Below are positions 33,604 through 44,714 of a DNA stretch of 64,000 bases, one piece after another. The notes under the pieces are model-generated. The model did no database searches and was not told the DNA's origin. It saw nothing but the letters and a program-made list of their open reading frames with translations. Position 1 is the first letter of the stretch; every line of letters begins with the position of its first letter. The translations under genes were made by a program, and so were the position numbers. The DNA is from Eucommia ulmoides (lineage: Eukaryota; Streptophyta; Magnoliopsida; Garryales; Eucommiaceae): assembly GCA_016647705.1 (NCBI GenBank), contig CM028335.1, positions 7,722,818 to 7,786,817 of the forward strand. Reading direction: 5' to 3'.

Positions 33604-34343
33604 AATATTTTTTTCTCCAAACCCTAAAAGCCGTTGACTTCACTGTTTACCACCACCAAGCCGCCGCCGCCGCCGCCTCCAATCACGAAACCCTAGCCTG
33701 CAAAACCAGCCACCATCGCAACCCTAACCCTTCGAACCGACCGCAATCAACCCACCGAAACCCTAGCTTGTCGTCGCCAGACAAACCCCCACCCTACGCA
33801 TCTCAGCCTCGCCACCGAAACCGCCGCCGAAACCCTAGCCTGCAAAACCAGCCACCACCGCAACCCCCTTCGAACCGACCAGCCACCACCGCAACCCCCT
33901 TCGAACCGATCGCAACCCACTGCGCCCGACGCCAAACCAGTTCGCCACCGACCTCGCCATCTCCGCGAACCACCAGCTGCGATTTTGCGACCCCCAGCTG
34001 CGATTTCGCGACCCACGATCTTCGCGACCCCCAGCCCCGATCTTCGCGAACAACCAGCTGCGATTTCGCGACCCCCAGCTGCGATTTCGTAGCCCACGGT
34101 CTTCGCCTGCGATTTCGCGACCCACGGTCTTCGCGACCCTGCTGCCAATTGCGGATTGTTCTCCGGTTGTTGGTATTCCGGCTGTTCTAAATACATGGCC
34201 GCCTCTTTGATTTCCTGAATGATTGGGTAACTCTGTCTCAAGTTCGCTTCTCAGCTTGTGCCTTCTCTCTCCGGAGCCAGATCAGTCCTCCGTAGCATTT
34301 TGTTTGTGTATTTCATTGCTACGGACTCATCACATCTGTATTC
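33604..34343 (+). other. Copia leader with GC-rich repeats
   Basis: The untranslated leader between primer site and gag. It holds three copies of a block with AAACCAGCCACCA and CCTTCGAACCGA (33695-33915) and a tandem array of CAGCTGCGATTTCGCGACCC-like units (33970-34140). Pro/Arg-rich open frames here on both strands follow the repeats and are not taken as genes. Confidence 0.6.
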
Positions 34344-37300
34344 ATGGCATCCGGAAGGGAAGGTGACGTCCCATCTCGGACCGCTCATGCTCCACAGTTA
34401 TCCGCCCGCTTGGATTCTACTCGTGCCCCTGAGGCCATGGTCCAACGTGTTACCACCGTCTTACTCAATGGAGCGAACTTTCCTGCCTGGTCCCGCTCTC
34501 TCCGTCTCTACCTTGGTGGAAAACGTAAGACAGGATGGCTCAACGGCACTAAGCCAAAGCCAGATATCAACGATCCCAAGTTTGCTCAATGGGACGCTGA
34601 TAATTGTACCATCCTCGGGTGGATCTTCAACTTTATGGAGGAACGGATCTATAACATCTTCATGTTTCACGAGACGGTCAGTGGATTATGGTCTGCTCTT
34701 ACGAAGATGTATGCTCATTCTCGCAATGAATCACGGATTTTTGAGCTCTACCGTGAGATTTCCCACGCCTCCCAGGCATCCTTGGGACTTTCAGTCGCAG
34801 ATTACTTTGGTTACCTTCAATCTCGGTGGGAAGAACTTGCGCAGTATGAACCTCTGAGTGAATTCCCTGAAGATGCTGCTAAGATCGAAGCCAAGCGCCA
34901 GGATCGTCGACACACATACCATTTCTTGATGGGTTTAAATCCAGAGTACAAGAATCTTCGCACTCAGATTTTGAACACATCACCGATGCCAGATCTATAC
35001 ATTGCATTCTCTACTGTTGACAATGATTCCAAACGTCGGCTCCTTCTCCCACCTGAAGTCCCTCCCTCAGTCCCTGAGCAGATGGCTTTTCCGGCTCCTT
35101 CTGGTTCGCAGATGGCATTTCCGGCTCCTTCTGGTCCTCGCCCATCAGGCACGAGGCCATACTGTCAGCACTGCCGAAAGCCTGGTCACACCATTGATCG
35201 TTGTTACATTCTTCATCCTGAATTGAAACCCCGAAACCTAGGAGGGCGGAAAGGAAGAGGCGGACCACGTACTGGTGTTATTGCCGATATTGTCCCTGGT
35301 TCCGAAAATTCTCCATCAGCTTCGCTGGATATTTCTCACGTCCAGGCCCAACTTGCCCAACTTCAGGCTCAGTTAACCACTTTGGCATCGTCTTCCGGCC
35401 CCACGGCTGCTCTCGCCTCCGGTACTCCTACTGCGCTTCATGGTAAGTCTGGCTGCCCTACTTGGATTCTGGATTCCGGGGCTAACAATCACATGACTGG
35501 TGAGATTTCTACCATCACCTCCCCTATGTCACCTATTAACAAGTCTGTATGCATTGCCGATAGTACTTCTATCCCTATTCGTTGTCAGGGAAATGCCTAC
35601 TTATCCCCTGATATCACTCTTTACTCTGTTTATTATGTTCCTAAATTTGCCTATAATCTTCTATCCGTTAGTTGTCTTGCAAAAAATCTTAACTGTGCCG
35701 TTGTGTTCTTACCTGATCGTTGCCTCTTGCAGGACCTGACTACGAGGAAGATTTTTGGCAGGGGATATGAACGCGATGGCCTCTACTACTTTGGCAACCC
35801 TCCACCTCCACCTGTTCCACCTTTTAGTATGCAAGCTTCTGTACTACCTGTTTTTGATTCCTCTATGTGTTCTTTCAAAAGTTTAAACTTGTGGCATACT
35901 CGTTTAGGACATGCAAACTTTCAATATTTGTGTTGGTTGTTTCCATCTCTTAATAAAGCTTGCAAAGACTTTAAATTTCAATGTGTAGTTTGTGAATTGT
36001 CTAAACACACACGTACCTCTTATATTCCTCGCATGCACCGTGCCCCCCAAGCCTTTGATCTTATCCATTCTGATATTTGGGGACCCTCTCCTGTTACAGC
36101 CATTTCCAAACACCGCTACTATGTCACCTTCATAGATGATTATAGTCAGTGTACTTGGGTTTATTTGATGAAGCACAAATCCGAGGTTTACACTCACTTT
36201 ACCCACTTCCATCAAATGATAAAAACCCAATATAAAACCATTGTGTGCAATATCAGGTCTGATAATGGCCGAGAATACTTATCCGATGAATTTCGAGCTG
36301 AGCTTAATAAGCACGGTATCCTTCAGCAACTTACCTGCCCCTACACCCCTGAACAGAATGGTGTGGCGGAACGTAAGAACCGTCATATTATGTCTGTCGT
36401 CCGTTGTCTTTTGCGTGGAATGAATGTTCCCAAATCTTTTTGGCACACGGCTGTTCTTACTGCTGCCTATCTCATTAATCGGACCCCGAGCCGTGTCCTT
36501 ACTGGTCAAACCCCCTTTCATATATTGCAACCCACTAGCACCCTTTTTCCTATCTTACCCCGTATCTTTGGTTGTACGTGTTTTGTCCAGAATCGGAGCC
36601 CTACTCGCACTAAGTTAGATGATAAATCTATTCGGTGTATTTTCCTCGGCTATTCTTCCATGTCAAAAGGATATAGGTGCTACGATCCAACTACCTACCG
36701 TACTTACCACTCTCTCGATGTTACGTTCCTTGAGACTGTACCCTATTTTTCTGGTATTGTATCTTCTCCACCTATTCAGGCACCCACTACTGGGGATCAT
36801 ACTCCACTTCCGCGTCCTATCCCTGTCTTAGATATATCTTCCCCGCCCACATCCCATCCCCCACCGGATCCCTCACCTACCCCCTTACGAGTCTACTCTC
36901 GTCGTCCACGTGTCTCACATCCCCTGCCGACATCTTCTCCGGACTCAGGTATATCTTCTTCTCCCATTATCTTTGACCCTGTTCCCCGCCGTTACCCGAC
37001 TCGGGAACGTCACCCACCATCCCGCTACCTTCTTTCATATTCTACTAATCATCCGATTTCCAAGTATTTGTCTTTTCAGGGTCTCTCAGATCAATATAAA
37101 TCCTTCCTTGGAAATATTGATTCGGTTGTCATTCCTCGCTCTGTTTATGAGGCCCTCCAGAATCCACAGTGGGTTGCCGCCATGCAAGCAGAGATGGATG
37201 CCCTACAGCAGAATCATACATGGGACTTGGTTGATTTACCGGCTGGTGAACGGCCGGTTGGTTGTAAGTGGGTCTTCAGTGTGAAATATCTAGCTGATGG

Positions 37301-38675
37301 TTCGATTGATCGGTACAAAGCCCGGCTTGTTGCTAAGGGCTACACATAAATCCCGGGTAAAGACTTCGGTGCCACCTTTGCCCCGGTTGCTAAATTGACT
37401 ACTGTCCGATTTCTTATTTCATTGGCTGCATCTCATTCTTGGCCACTGCACCAGTTGGATGTCAAGAATGCATTCCTTAATGGTGCCCTGACTGAGACTA
37501 TCTATATGGAGCCTCCACCGGGATTTTGGTCTCAGGGAGAGTATTCAGGCAAAGTTTGTCGACTCCGAAAATCCCTCTATGGACTTAAGCAGTCTCCTCG
37601 TGCATGGTTCCATCGATTCAGCGAAGCCATCCTCACTATGGGGTTTATCTAGTGTCAATCAGATCATACTTGCTTCATCCGTCGCCAACACCAGGGACGG
37701 TGCATCATTATCTCAATCTATGTGGATGATATTATTATCACCGGAGACGACGCACCTGGCATTCAGCAGGTAAAGAAAGATCTCGGACATATTTTTGATA
37801 TCAAGGATTTGGGTCATCTCCGCTACTTTCTCGATATTAAGGTTGCTCGGTCTCGGAAATGTATCTCTCTCTCGCAGCGAAAATACGCTCTTAGTCTTCT
37901 TCAAGACACTGGGATGCTTGGATGTAGACCAGCCTCCACTCCCATGGATCCGAACCTTAAGTTAACAACAGACTCGGGAGAATTATTATCAGATCCATCA
38001 GTATATCAGCGACTTGTGGGACGTCTCATCTATTTGACTAATACAAGGCCAGATCTTACGTATGCTGTCAGTGTTGTAAGCCAATTTATGCACTCACCAC
38101 GTACATCACACATGGATGCTGTCTACCATATCCTTCGGTACCTCAAAACATGCCCCAGTCTGGGTCTCTTCTATATGACAGGGATACAGGAGGGACTCTC
38201 CTGCTTTACAGATGCTGACTATGCAGGATAGAAGGACGATAGACGTTCGACCTCTGGTCTGTGCACCTTTAACGGAAGACACCTAATCTCGTGGAAAAGT
38301 AAGAAGCAATCTGTCGTTTCCCGATCTTCTGCCGAAGCTGAGTATCGCGCTATGGCTCAAGGAACATGTGAACTCCTTTGGCTTCGTTCCCTTTTGACTG
38401 AGTTAGGACTTCCCGTTGGAAACTCATCTAAGTTGTTCTGTGACAACAAGTCTGCCATAATGTTATCCTCAGATTCAGTTCTTCATGAGAGAACGAAACA
38501 CATTGAGGTGGATATCCACTTCATTCGTGAAAAAGTCCAATCGGGAGTCATCACACCAGCCTTCGTCCCATCTTCAGAACAGGCTGCTGATATGTTCACC
38601 AAGTCTACAGGACCATCTCTCCTTCAGTTAGCTATTAGCAAGCTAGGGCTCATCAACATTTTTGCCCCAGCTTGA
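34344..38675 (+). pseudogene. Copia gag-pol, broken (about three breaks)
   Basis: Ty1/copia order is visible: a gag domain with zinc knuckle CQHCRKPGHTIDRC near 35160; protease with WILDSGANNHMTG near 35460; integrase with a zinc-binding start (LWHTRLGHAN near 35890) and core from about 36050 to 36480; reverse transcriptase from about 37180 with YVDD near 37720; and RNase H to 38675. Most of it is well preserved, so the insertion is younger than the Tat element around it. The single frame design and a 193-bp LTR would fit the Ale/Retrofit group, but this was not tested. Confidence 0.85.
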
Positions 38676-38682
38676 GGGGGAG

Positions 38683-38875
38683 TGTTGAAATATTATATTT
38701 ATGCGTTAATTTATATTTTTCGTATCTTTATTGTAGGGCTTTATTAAGCCCATTTATTTCAATAATATTCTTCTTAATTTAGCCTGCTCCTGCGGCTATA
38801 TAATTAGGAGAATAAGGCTCATTCTGTATGTACAGAAATTATCAATATAATTTTCTTCTTTCCCTATATCCTTTA
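38683..38875 (+). repeat. Copia 3' LTR (193 bp) with purine tract before it
   Basis: It follows the purine tract GAGGGGGAG (38674-38682), starts TGTTGAAATATT and ends CCTATATCCTTTA. A TATA-like CTATATAATT lies at about 38796. The end is set by the inverted copy, where CCTTTA is joined to the primer site, and by the GGTTC duplication. Confidence 0.88.
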
Positions 38876-41211
38876 GGTTCATTGCTTAATCGTGCCACCG
38901 TTGTCCTGGTCTACATTGTAAGCTATACAGATCCAAAGAACGATGTGGACAGTAATGGATTCTAAACAACGGGGTGACCATTGTCACCTGCTACAAGCCT
39001 TCGACTACCTTCTCCTAAATTGCTTCCTTGAACCCTCAGGGACTGTGGGGGCAGGCAATAGTAAAACCCAGGTTAGTTTCCACGCCTTTGCAAAAAAAAA
39101 ACACAAAAAAATAAATAAATGGAGGCATGTTTGAGGTTCAGTCAGTTATATTAATGTTAAAAGGAGGCTCGGGTGAGAGAGAGATTTGAATTTTGCATAG
39201 TTCATGCAAGTATAGAACATCGAGCAGTAACGTGCAAAGTAACAAAACAAAGAAGAAAATAAAAGGCAATGGACAGATGATCAAGAGAAGGGTTAATGTT
39301 TTTCTTCTTTTTTTTTTTCTTTTCATTGATGTTGTGGAAGTTACTAGTGTTGGGACTCGAGGTCTAAGTACATTATTTTAAAAAAAAATGAAGCAAAAAG
39401 TATTACAACTAGCGACGACGAGCTATTGACTCACCAATGTACTGAACGCTACCATAAAAAATGTACAGGAGATTAAAAAAAAGGCTACTGCTCATTCGGA
39501 TTGTTGTCGGTTATGTTTATCATCACGTCCTCGTCTCCTACCCTCTTAGCACCCTGGGCCTGATTCCCAGTCTCTTCCTCGGCTCCCTCCCTTTTGCCGC
39601 ACGAGGCATCTAAACCATAATCAAGGGCGATCTCCAAGACCGGAAGTTGATCTCTACAATGTTTGACCTAATTTCTTTAAGGGTATCATGTACTCCTGAG
39701 AATCCATATACTCCTCAATTAGAAACCAGACTTGCAACATTGTTATCGGACGCCGAGCAACCTCTCCGGGCACCTGGTCCAATCGCAGCTCGGCTCAAAG
39801 CTGATCCATGTCCATGTTGGACTAAGAATAAACTTTGGCCAAACTTGTTGTCTGGGCCTTCAACTCCTCTACTTGTTCATTTAGGCTGCTACTTGAGTTG
39901 CAGCGTTCTCGTTATTTGACCAACGCGTAGTATGCCTACTGAACATAAATTAGTTAGAACCGAATTAACGACAACAAAAAATTAAAAAATTATATAAGTA
40001 TTATTAATCGATCTACTTATCCCAGTGATGTTACCCAAAAGCACGACCCAGAGGTTGAGCTCAGCTCTATCAAACTCGTCTGGTCGGCTGTGGGCATTGT
40101 TAGCTTTGAATACTACATCATCAACTCTAGGGACTTCAACCCCTATCCCTACGCAACCTGGTGAATTGTGGCATATCTCCGGGAAGAAGGGGTGTAAAGG
40201 GAACTTTAGCCCACCGTTGAGCTATTCCTCGTACACTACACTGAAACCTGGTGGGGGCTGGTGTACTCAATCATGTTTCGTCAGGACTTGCAGCTCAACG
40301 GAGTTTGGGACGTCTTAGGTCACCCTGAGGTTGACAAGGGTCCTTCTCAGTAGCCTAGCTTTTCTTCGTCCAAACATTGCACTAGGGGTCTACCTCATTA
40401 AGATTGCCCTTATGTGATGTTTGGGCATCATTCAGCTTCCAACGCTCCCGATATTGGCCATGGTAAGCTGGCCATCTCCCTAGGGGAGTTTTTCATCGAC
40501 GAAAGAGGCATGGGAGTTGCTCACCCCTTCACTTATAATCTTCTTCCCGCCCGTGGGGAAGGGACCTTTGCAAGGATTATCTTGGCCGTCGGGGTCGACC
40601 AGACTGCAATAATTAGTATTGCCCAGATCGATGTCTAAATTTGCCTTTGGGTACTGGGTAGTGTCATCGTCGGCCGTGATCTGACCTCCATCACCAAGGA
40701 CAAGCTGGAGCTTAGTCCTTTGGGATAGGTGCTGCTATTCGAGGAAGAACACTTGGTGTTAAGGGTTCTTTTTTGTAAGGCAAATGTACTAGGGAGAAGG
40801 ATTATTGGTCAGCTTGAATTTGAGACGATCACCAAGAGAAGGAAATATGAAAATGAAATGCGACTAAGCAGCCTTATATGGGATCCTTTAGTGACAAAGA
40901 TCAATTCATAATGAATGGCCATGATCACTTCTGCTCTGACAAAATCGAGCGGACATATGCCACACGTTGTCCACCGGATGGTCGAATAGAAAACGTCACC
41001 TTGGGAACTGTGCATGCCTGACTGGCAACTTTCGAGTTTTTCACTTGTTCTGACCTTTGTGTCGCCTCACCGTACATCGCCGGAGCGATTGAATGATCAA
41101 TATCATCTCCATGTTATAGCAGGTCGATCGTTGATCCAAGGTACATGGCATTTCATCTCTACCACTGGCTATGCGCTCCCCAATCAACCGACGTTGGGGG
41201 GAGGGGACAAC
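38876..41211 (-). pseudogene. 3' internal part of the Tat element with an antisense ORF remnant
   Basis: The Tat element resumes after the composite. On the minus strand near 40175-40213 the phrase GLKFPLHPFFPEI is readable. It resembles the antisense ORF between pol and the 3' LTR of Grande, RIRE2 and Retand-type elements. Further minus-strand phrases such as EELKAQTTSLAKVYS near 39830-39880 suggest a coiled-coil part. It is broken. Plus-strand frames here look like shadows. The purine tract GTTGGGGGGAGGGGAC lies at 41193-41208. Confidence 0.5.
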
Positions 41212-41784
41212 TAATGGGGGTGTTTATGCATCTTGGCCAACCTCTTCCAAAGCCTATAATCGGGCTATTACCATACTTATGGACAACTTACTCTGCTTCA
41301 TGCCCCCGTTCCCCATGATACTGGTCCTCTCCTTGTATCTCTAATAGATTGAACCACCTATATGGTAGTCAACGAATTGTCATTGGTCCGTGTTCATCTG
41401 GCCTTGTTAGACTGTTGTTGTTGGGCTACCTGGGCTGAATTCTTTAGGCCACCGTCTTTCACCAAGGTCAATTGTTAATTAGACCACATTAAGCCCTAAT
41501 CAAACCGAATTAGGACTAATCCTCCTACTTCACCTGTATCGGGGTCTACCCCAATCTGAAGTCCCTTGCCTATATTCTTGCCCTCTAATACAATTATACT
41601 CGTCGGCTCGAATACTTACTCTCACACCTGAAGGACTTCGTTGTGGAACACCCCAGTTATTCTTTCTGCAGGTACAAGTATATGGATCGGATACTAGGCA
41701 AACCAATTCTCCATGAACGTTCAGATCGGTAGGCAACAGAGCGGGTCTACCTGTTCATCTGTTGACAAGTTTTGAGCACCAACG
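41212..41784 (+). repeat. 3' LTR of the Tat gypsy element
   Basis: It begins TAATGGGGGTGTTTATGCAT just after a purine tract and ends TTTTGAGCACCAACG. It pairs with the 5' LTR at 3720-4279. The flank ATAGT at 41785-41789 compares with ATAAT at 3715-3719. Confidence 0.8.
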
Positions 41785-41789
41785 ATAGT

Positions 41790-42079
41790 AATGATACAAA
41801 AAGAACTCCAACAATTTGAAGATAATCTATAATAGTACTCACTTCCATGGATATTTTATTTTTTTTTCCAAAAGAAGAATCATAAGATGCATAAAAAGCA
41901 TCAACACAGAGAGTATGCCAAGAAGACCATAACCAACAAACCAAAGCTACACCTAAAATTCCCTAGAGGTTTGATTAGCCATGTTCAGATTCAGTATGCC
42001 TCTTGCAGATTGGGCAGGTAGGAGAGGGGTGGTGGAGGTTGATTTAAGGATTAATAAGGATTTGATAACAGGTAGGTAG
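41790..42079. other. Intergenic host sequence right of the Tat element
   Basis: AT-rich DNA without a recognisable gene or repeat. It joins the nested cluster to the MITE-bearing region downstream of the receptor kinase gene. Confidence 0.4.
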
Positions 42080-42576
42080 GGTTCTGCGTTCGTTTAGTGT
42101 TTCTGTTCCCTGAAAATTTGGATCAAAATCTGAGAATAATTTTGTTTTGTTCTCAGAAATTTGACCTAAATATCAGGGAGCATAACGGAAACATTTTTCT
42201 TTTTTTTTTTCTTTTCACATGTATAAGATAGTAAAGGTATAAATTTGATCCAAGACTCAAAAAGATCAACAAAATTATCCATAAACCTCTTCAAAGAAAC
42301 ACCATTTCTAAAGATGTATTTGGCAACTGCTCCAGAAAGCGGTCTTCATTAGACCTGCTTTTGCCTCAAACAAATTAAAACTGATAAAAATAAGAAACTG
42401 ATTTCTGTTCCCATAAAACTTAGAACTTAAACAGGAAAAAGAGAACAGAATATATGTCATCGGTCTGTTCCCAATTTTTCTAAACAAATTTCTTGGATTA
42501 AACAGCACAAAAAAAAATAAAAATAGACGGCTTATTACTTTTGTAGTTTTTATTTAAACACTAACCAAATGCGACC
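42080..42576. mobile_element. Tourist-like MITE (497 bp)
   Basis: Ends are GGTTCTGCGTTCGTTTAGTG and, from the other side, GGTCGCATTTGGTTAGTG. A 3-bp duplication TAG lies at 42077-42079 and 42577-42579. The interior has no transposase. The right end resembles the left end of the MITE at 43871. Confidence 0.65.
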
Positions 42577-42784
42577 TAGAAGGCAGATCTGATGTTGAAA
42601 TATGGCATGAAAAAACAAAGTGAAAATCAAGGGTAAACCTTCAAACACTGCTAATACATATTCTAGGCATGTATTTTAAAGCGCCAAACAGAACGATATG
42701 CATATATATGCATGTATATAATTAAAGTAGCATGGCATGCACGGCTCCATACACGCCATCCATGAAGGCCACAGATTATTATCA

Positions 42785-42990
42785 ATGGACTTTGCAAATG
42801 GCATGCAGGGAGCCAGGCATGCAATCATACATACATACATATGCATTCAAATTTCAGCCAAACACATCCTTACTATATATTCATGAAATGGACTTTGCAA
42901 ATGGCATGCAGGGAGCCAGGCATGTAATCATACATACATACATATGCATTCAAATTTCAGCCAAACACATCCTTACTATATATTCATGAA
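42785..42990. repeat. 103-bp tandem duplication
   Basis: Units at 42785-42887 and 42888-42990 (ATGGACTTTGCAAATGGCAT...) are almost identical, with one visible difference (GCATGCAATC versus GCATGTAATC). Each has a short (CATA)n run. The duplication is therefore young. Confidence 0.9.
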
Positions 42991-43445
42991 ATCGCAGTCT
43001 CAAAGAGAACGCTTCAAGAACATGAGTAAAACCGTTTTCAAGAAGAGAAACACTGAATTGAAGCTGAATTTATAAAGGAGAAAAAGGTACTATCTGCAGC
43101 TAAAAACAGGTAAACTTCAACAATCTTTAGAAATTCCTTTTTCGATATCTTTTTTCCCTCAAAAGCTAACTAACAACCCTTCTTCTTTTTCTTTGTCAAT
43201 TTGCTAAAAAGCAAGAACCGCCATCGCCTTTTTCCATAGATTTTAGGAGCTTAATAAGGAAACTAGGGTTGGAAGTATACATATATAGAGAGAGAGAGAG
43301 GGGGGGAGAGAGAGAGGAACGTAACAACAAAATGGTCTAACAACTAAAGTTCCAGAGAAAATTAAGAGCAATAACGATAAAACCTAGTAAAACAAGATAT
43401 AATGATGAACAAAATCTTCAGCCGGAAGTTCCAATTATTATATAT
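42991..43445. other. Intergenic sequence with (GA)n
   Basis: It includes a (GA)n microsatellite at about 43287-43318 after GGAAGTATACATATATA. No gene is seen. Confidence 0.4.
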
Positions 43446-43610
43446 TGTTGAAATATTATTTTAATGCGTTGATTTCTATTTTTGGTATCTTTATTGTAGG
43501 GTTTTATTAGCCCATTTATTTCAATAGTATTCTTCCTAATTTAGCCTGTAACGGCGGCTATATAATTAGAGGAATAAGACTCATTCTGTATGTACAAAGC
43601 AATCAACTTT
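43446..43610 (+). repeat. Relic LTR of the same copia family as 38683-38875
   Basis: It starts TGTTGAAATATTATTTTAAT and matches the copia 3' LTR over about 150 bp, including TATCTTTATTGTAGGG, CCCATTTATTTCAATA, GGCTATATAATTAG and CTCATTCTGTATGTACA. The match then fades before the LTR end. No primer site or internal region follows, so it is a truncated solo relic. Confidence 0.8.
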
Positions 43611-43795
43611 TATAAGCTGATCAGCATTTAGTCAAAGAAAGGGAGCAGATTAATGGAAATAAGTCAATTACCTGAAGTGATTTGTGCAGAAACACAGGAA
43701 GAACAATTGATCTGAGTCATTCCAGTTTCATCTGACAGGTTAAGCATCCCATGGAGAACACGATAAATATTTTTTTATTTTTTTTTAGGTTTTTA

Positions 43796-44375
43796 GGTGG
43801 AGTTTGGCAACACGGAATTCATGCATTGTAATTAGAATTAGAATTGATTGGAATTGGAATTGATCTTCTAGGTGGCGTTTGGTTAGTGCTTGTGCTTTTC
43901 TGTTTCTACTTCAAATAAATTGGGATGTGAATTCTATTTCCGTTCTAGAGTATTCAGCGAATAGAAACATGTTTGGTAATGAGCATTTTACTGAAATTGT
44001 TTCTTTTAATATACAAGAACAGAAACAAGAAACATGTTTGGTCACAACATTTGTTCTTTTTTTTGTTTAAATGTATGGTGACCAGTGGGGTGGAGGTGGC
44101 CTGCGGGGTGGTGGTGGGAATAGTTTTGTGAGAGTAAATAGGAATCAACATTTTTTTATTTCTCAAATTCTTAAGGAATTTAGGATTTACTCCCAAAATT
44201 TTGGGAATTAAAACGTGTTTACTAAACGTATTTCTGTACATTAATCACAAAATTTTGGGAGCAGGCTCGAATTCCTCACAACCAAACACTCCCTAGATAA
44301 ATCCTTTCGGAACTTTTACAAATCCCTCTTCAAAATAAAATTTATTTCTTCAAATATCTCATCCAAACACACCCC
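43796..44375. mobile_element. Tourist-like MITE with another MITE nested inside
   Basis: Ends are GGTGGAGTTTGGCAAC and, from the right, GGGGTGTGTTTGGATGAG. TTA is duplicated at 43793-43795 and 44376-44378, the PIF/Harbinger target. It lies 340 bp beyond the stop codon of the receptor kinase gene. Confidence 0.7.
43871..44293. mobile_element. Inner MITE related to the one at 42080
   Basis: Ends are GGTGGCGTTTGGTTAGTG and, from the right, GGGAGTGTTTGGTTGTGAGG, bordered by CTAG on each side. It shares the TTTGGTTAGTG end with the 42080 MITE. No coding sequence. Confidence 0.55.
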
Positions 44376-44714
44376 TTAAGTTTCTTCTTCTTCTTCATTT
44401 TGGGGTTAGGGGTTAAGGCATATAAGAATGGGAAAAAAAAAAAAAAAAAAAAAAAAGGAGAAGAAAAATCCATTTTTATTCAAGGACCTTATCCTTCAAT
44501 TCATGCTTATAAATAAGCAAAAGAATCATCAAAACCTAGTATGAAAATTGCATAAAAACTTCACTTTTGTAGGGAAAAAAGAACAAAAATAATTTATTTA
44601 TTTTTCTTGAAATTCAAGGCGGCAATCGGTCGGTATAAATAAGCGACACAATGCACAAAAATGCTCATAACAAAATGTACAGTTGCAAGCAAAATCATCA
44701 CTCACCGGAAGCCG
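44376..44714. other. 3' flank of the receptor kinase gene
   Basis: It contains a poly-A run at about 44433-44456 and should hold the 3' untranslated region of the minus-strand kinase gene up to 44714. TTTATT and TTTTATT words that could act as poly-A signals on the minus strand occur at 44470-44600. Confidence 0.4.

Larger units (their letters stand above)
33238..38875. mobile_element. Composite of a minus-strand TRIM and a plus-strand copia element, inserted as one unit
   Basis: A perfect 5-bp duplication GGTTC lies at 33233-33237 and 38876-38880, directly outside a minus-oriented TRIM LTR on the left and a plus-oriented copia LTR on the right. The parts in between, left to right, are: TRIM LTR (minus), short TRIM interior, primer site (minus), R-U5 of the copia LTR (minus), R-U5 of the TRIM LTR (plus), primer site (plus), leader, gag-pol, purine tract, copia LTR. 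Both outer ends are normal LTR U5 ends; neither inner LTR has a U3. The gag-pol region is broken in about three places. The joined structure and single target duplication are seen directly; how it formed is inference. Confidence 0.85.
3720..41784 (+). mobile_element. Old Tat-lineage Ty3/gypsy element split by at least six later insertions
   Basis: Two related LTRs with matching starts (TGATGGGGGCGTTTATGCAT and TAATGGGGGTGTTTATGCAT) and ends (TTTTGAGCACCAAC) lie at 3720-4279 and 41212-41784. A primer-site-like leader follows the left one and a purine tract precedes the right one. The bases outside are ATAAT (3715-3719) and ATAGT (41785-41789), a plausible decayed target duplication. Between them lie gag, reverse transcriptase/RNase H and integrase remnants in plus orientation and in the right order, plus an antisense ORF remnant before the 3' LTR. 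The LTRs differ at very roughly a quarter of positions by eye, so the element is old. It is heavily broken. Alternatively the two LTRs could belong to different copies, but coding remnants resume across several insertions, which favours one element. Confidence 0.65.

Noticed and set aside
33768-34241. Pro/Arg-rich open frames on both strands (140 and 164 codons)
   Set aside because: They follow the tandem repeats of the copia leader, have no domain, and mirror each other on opposite strands.
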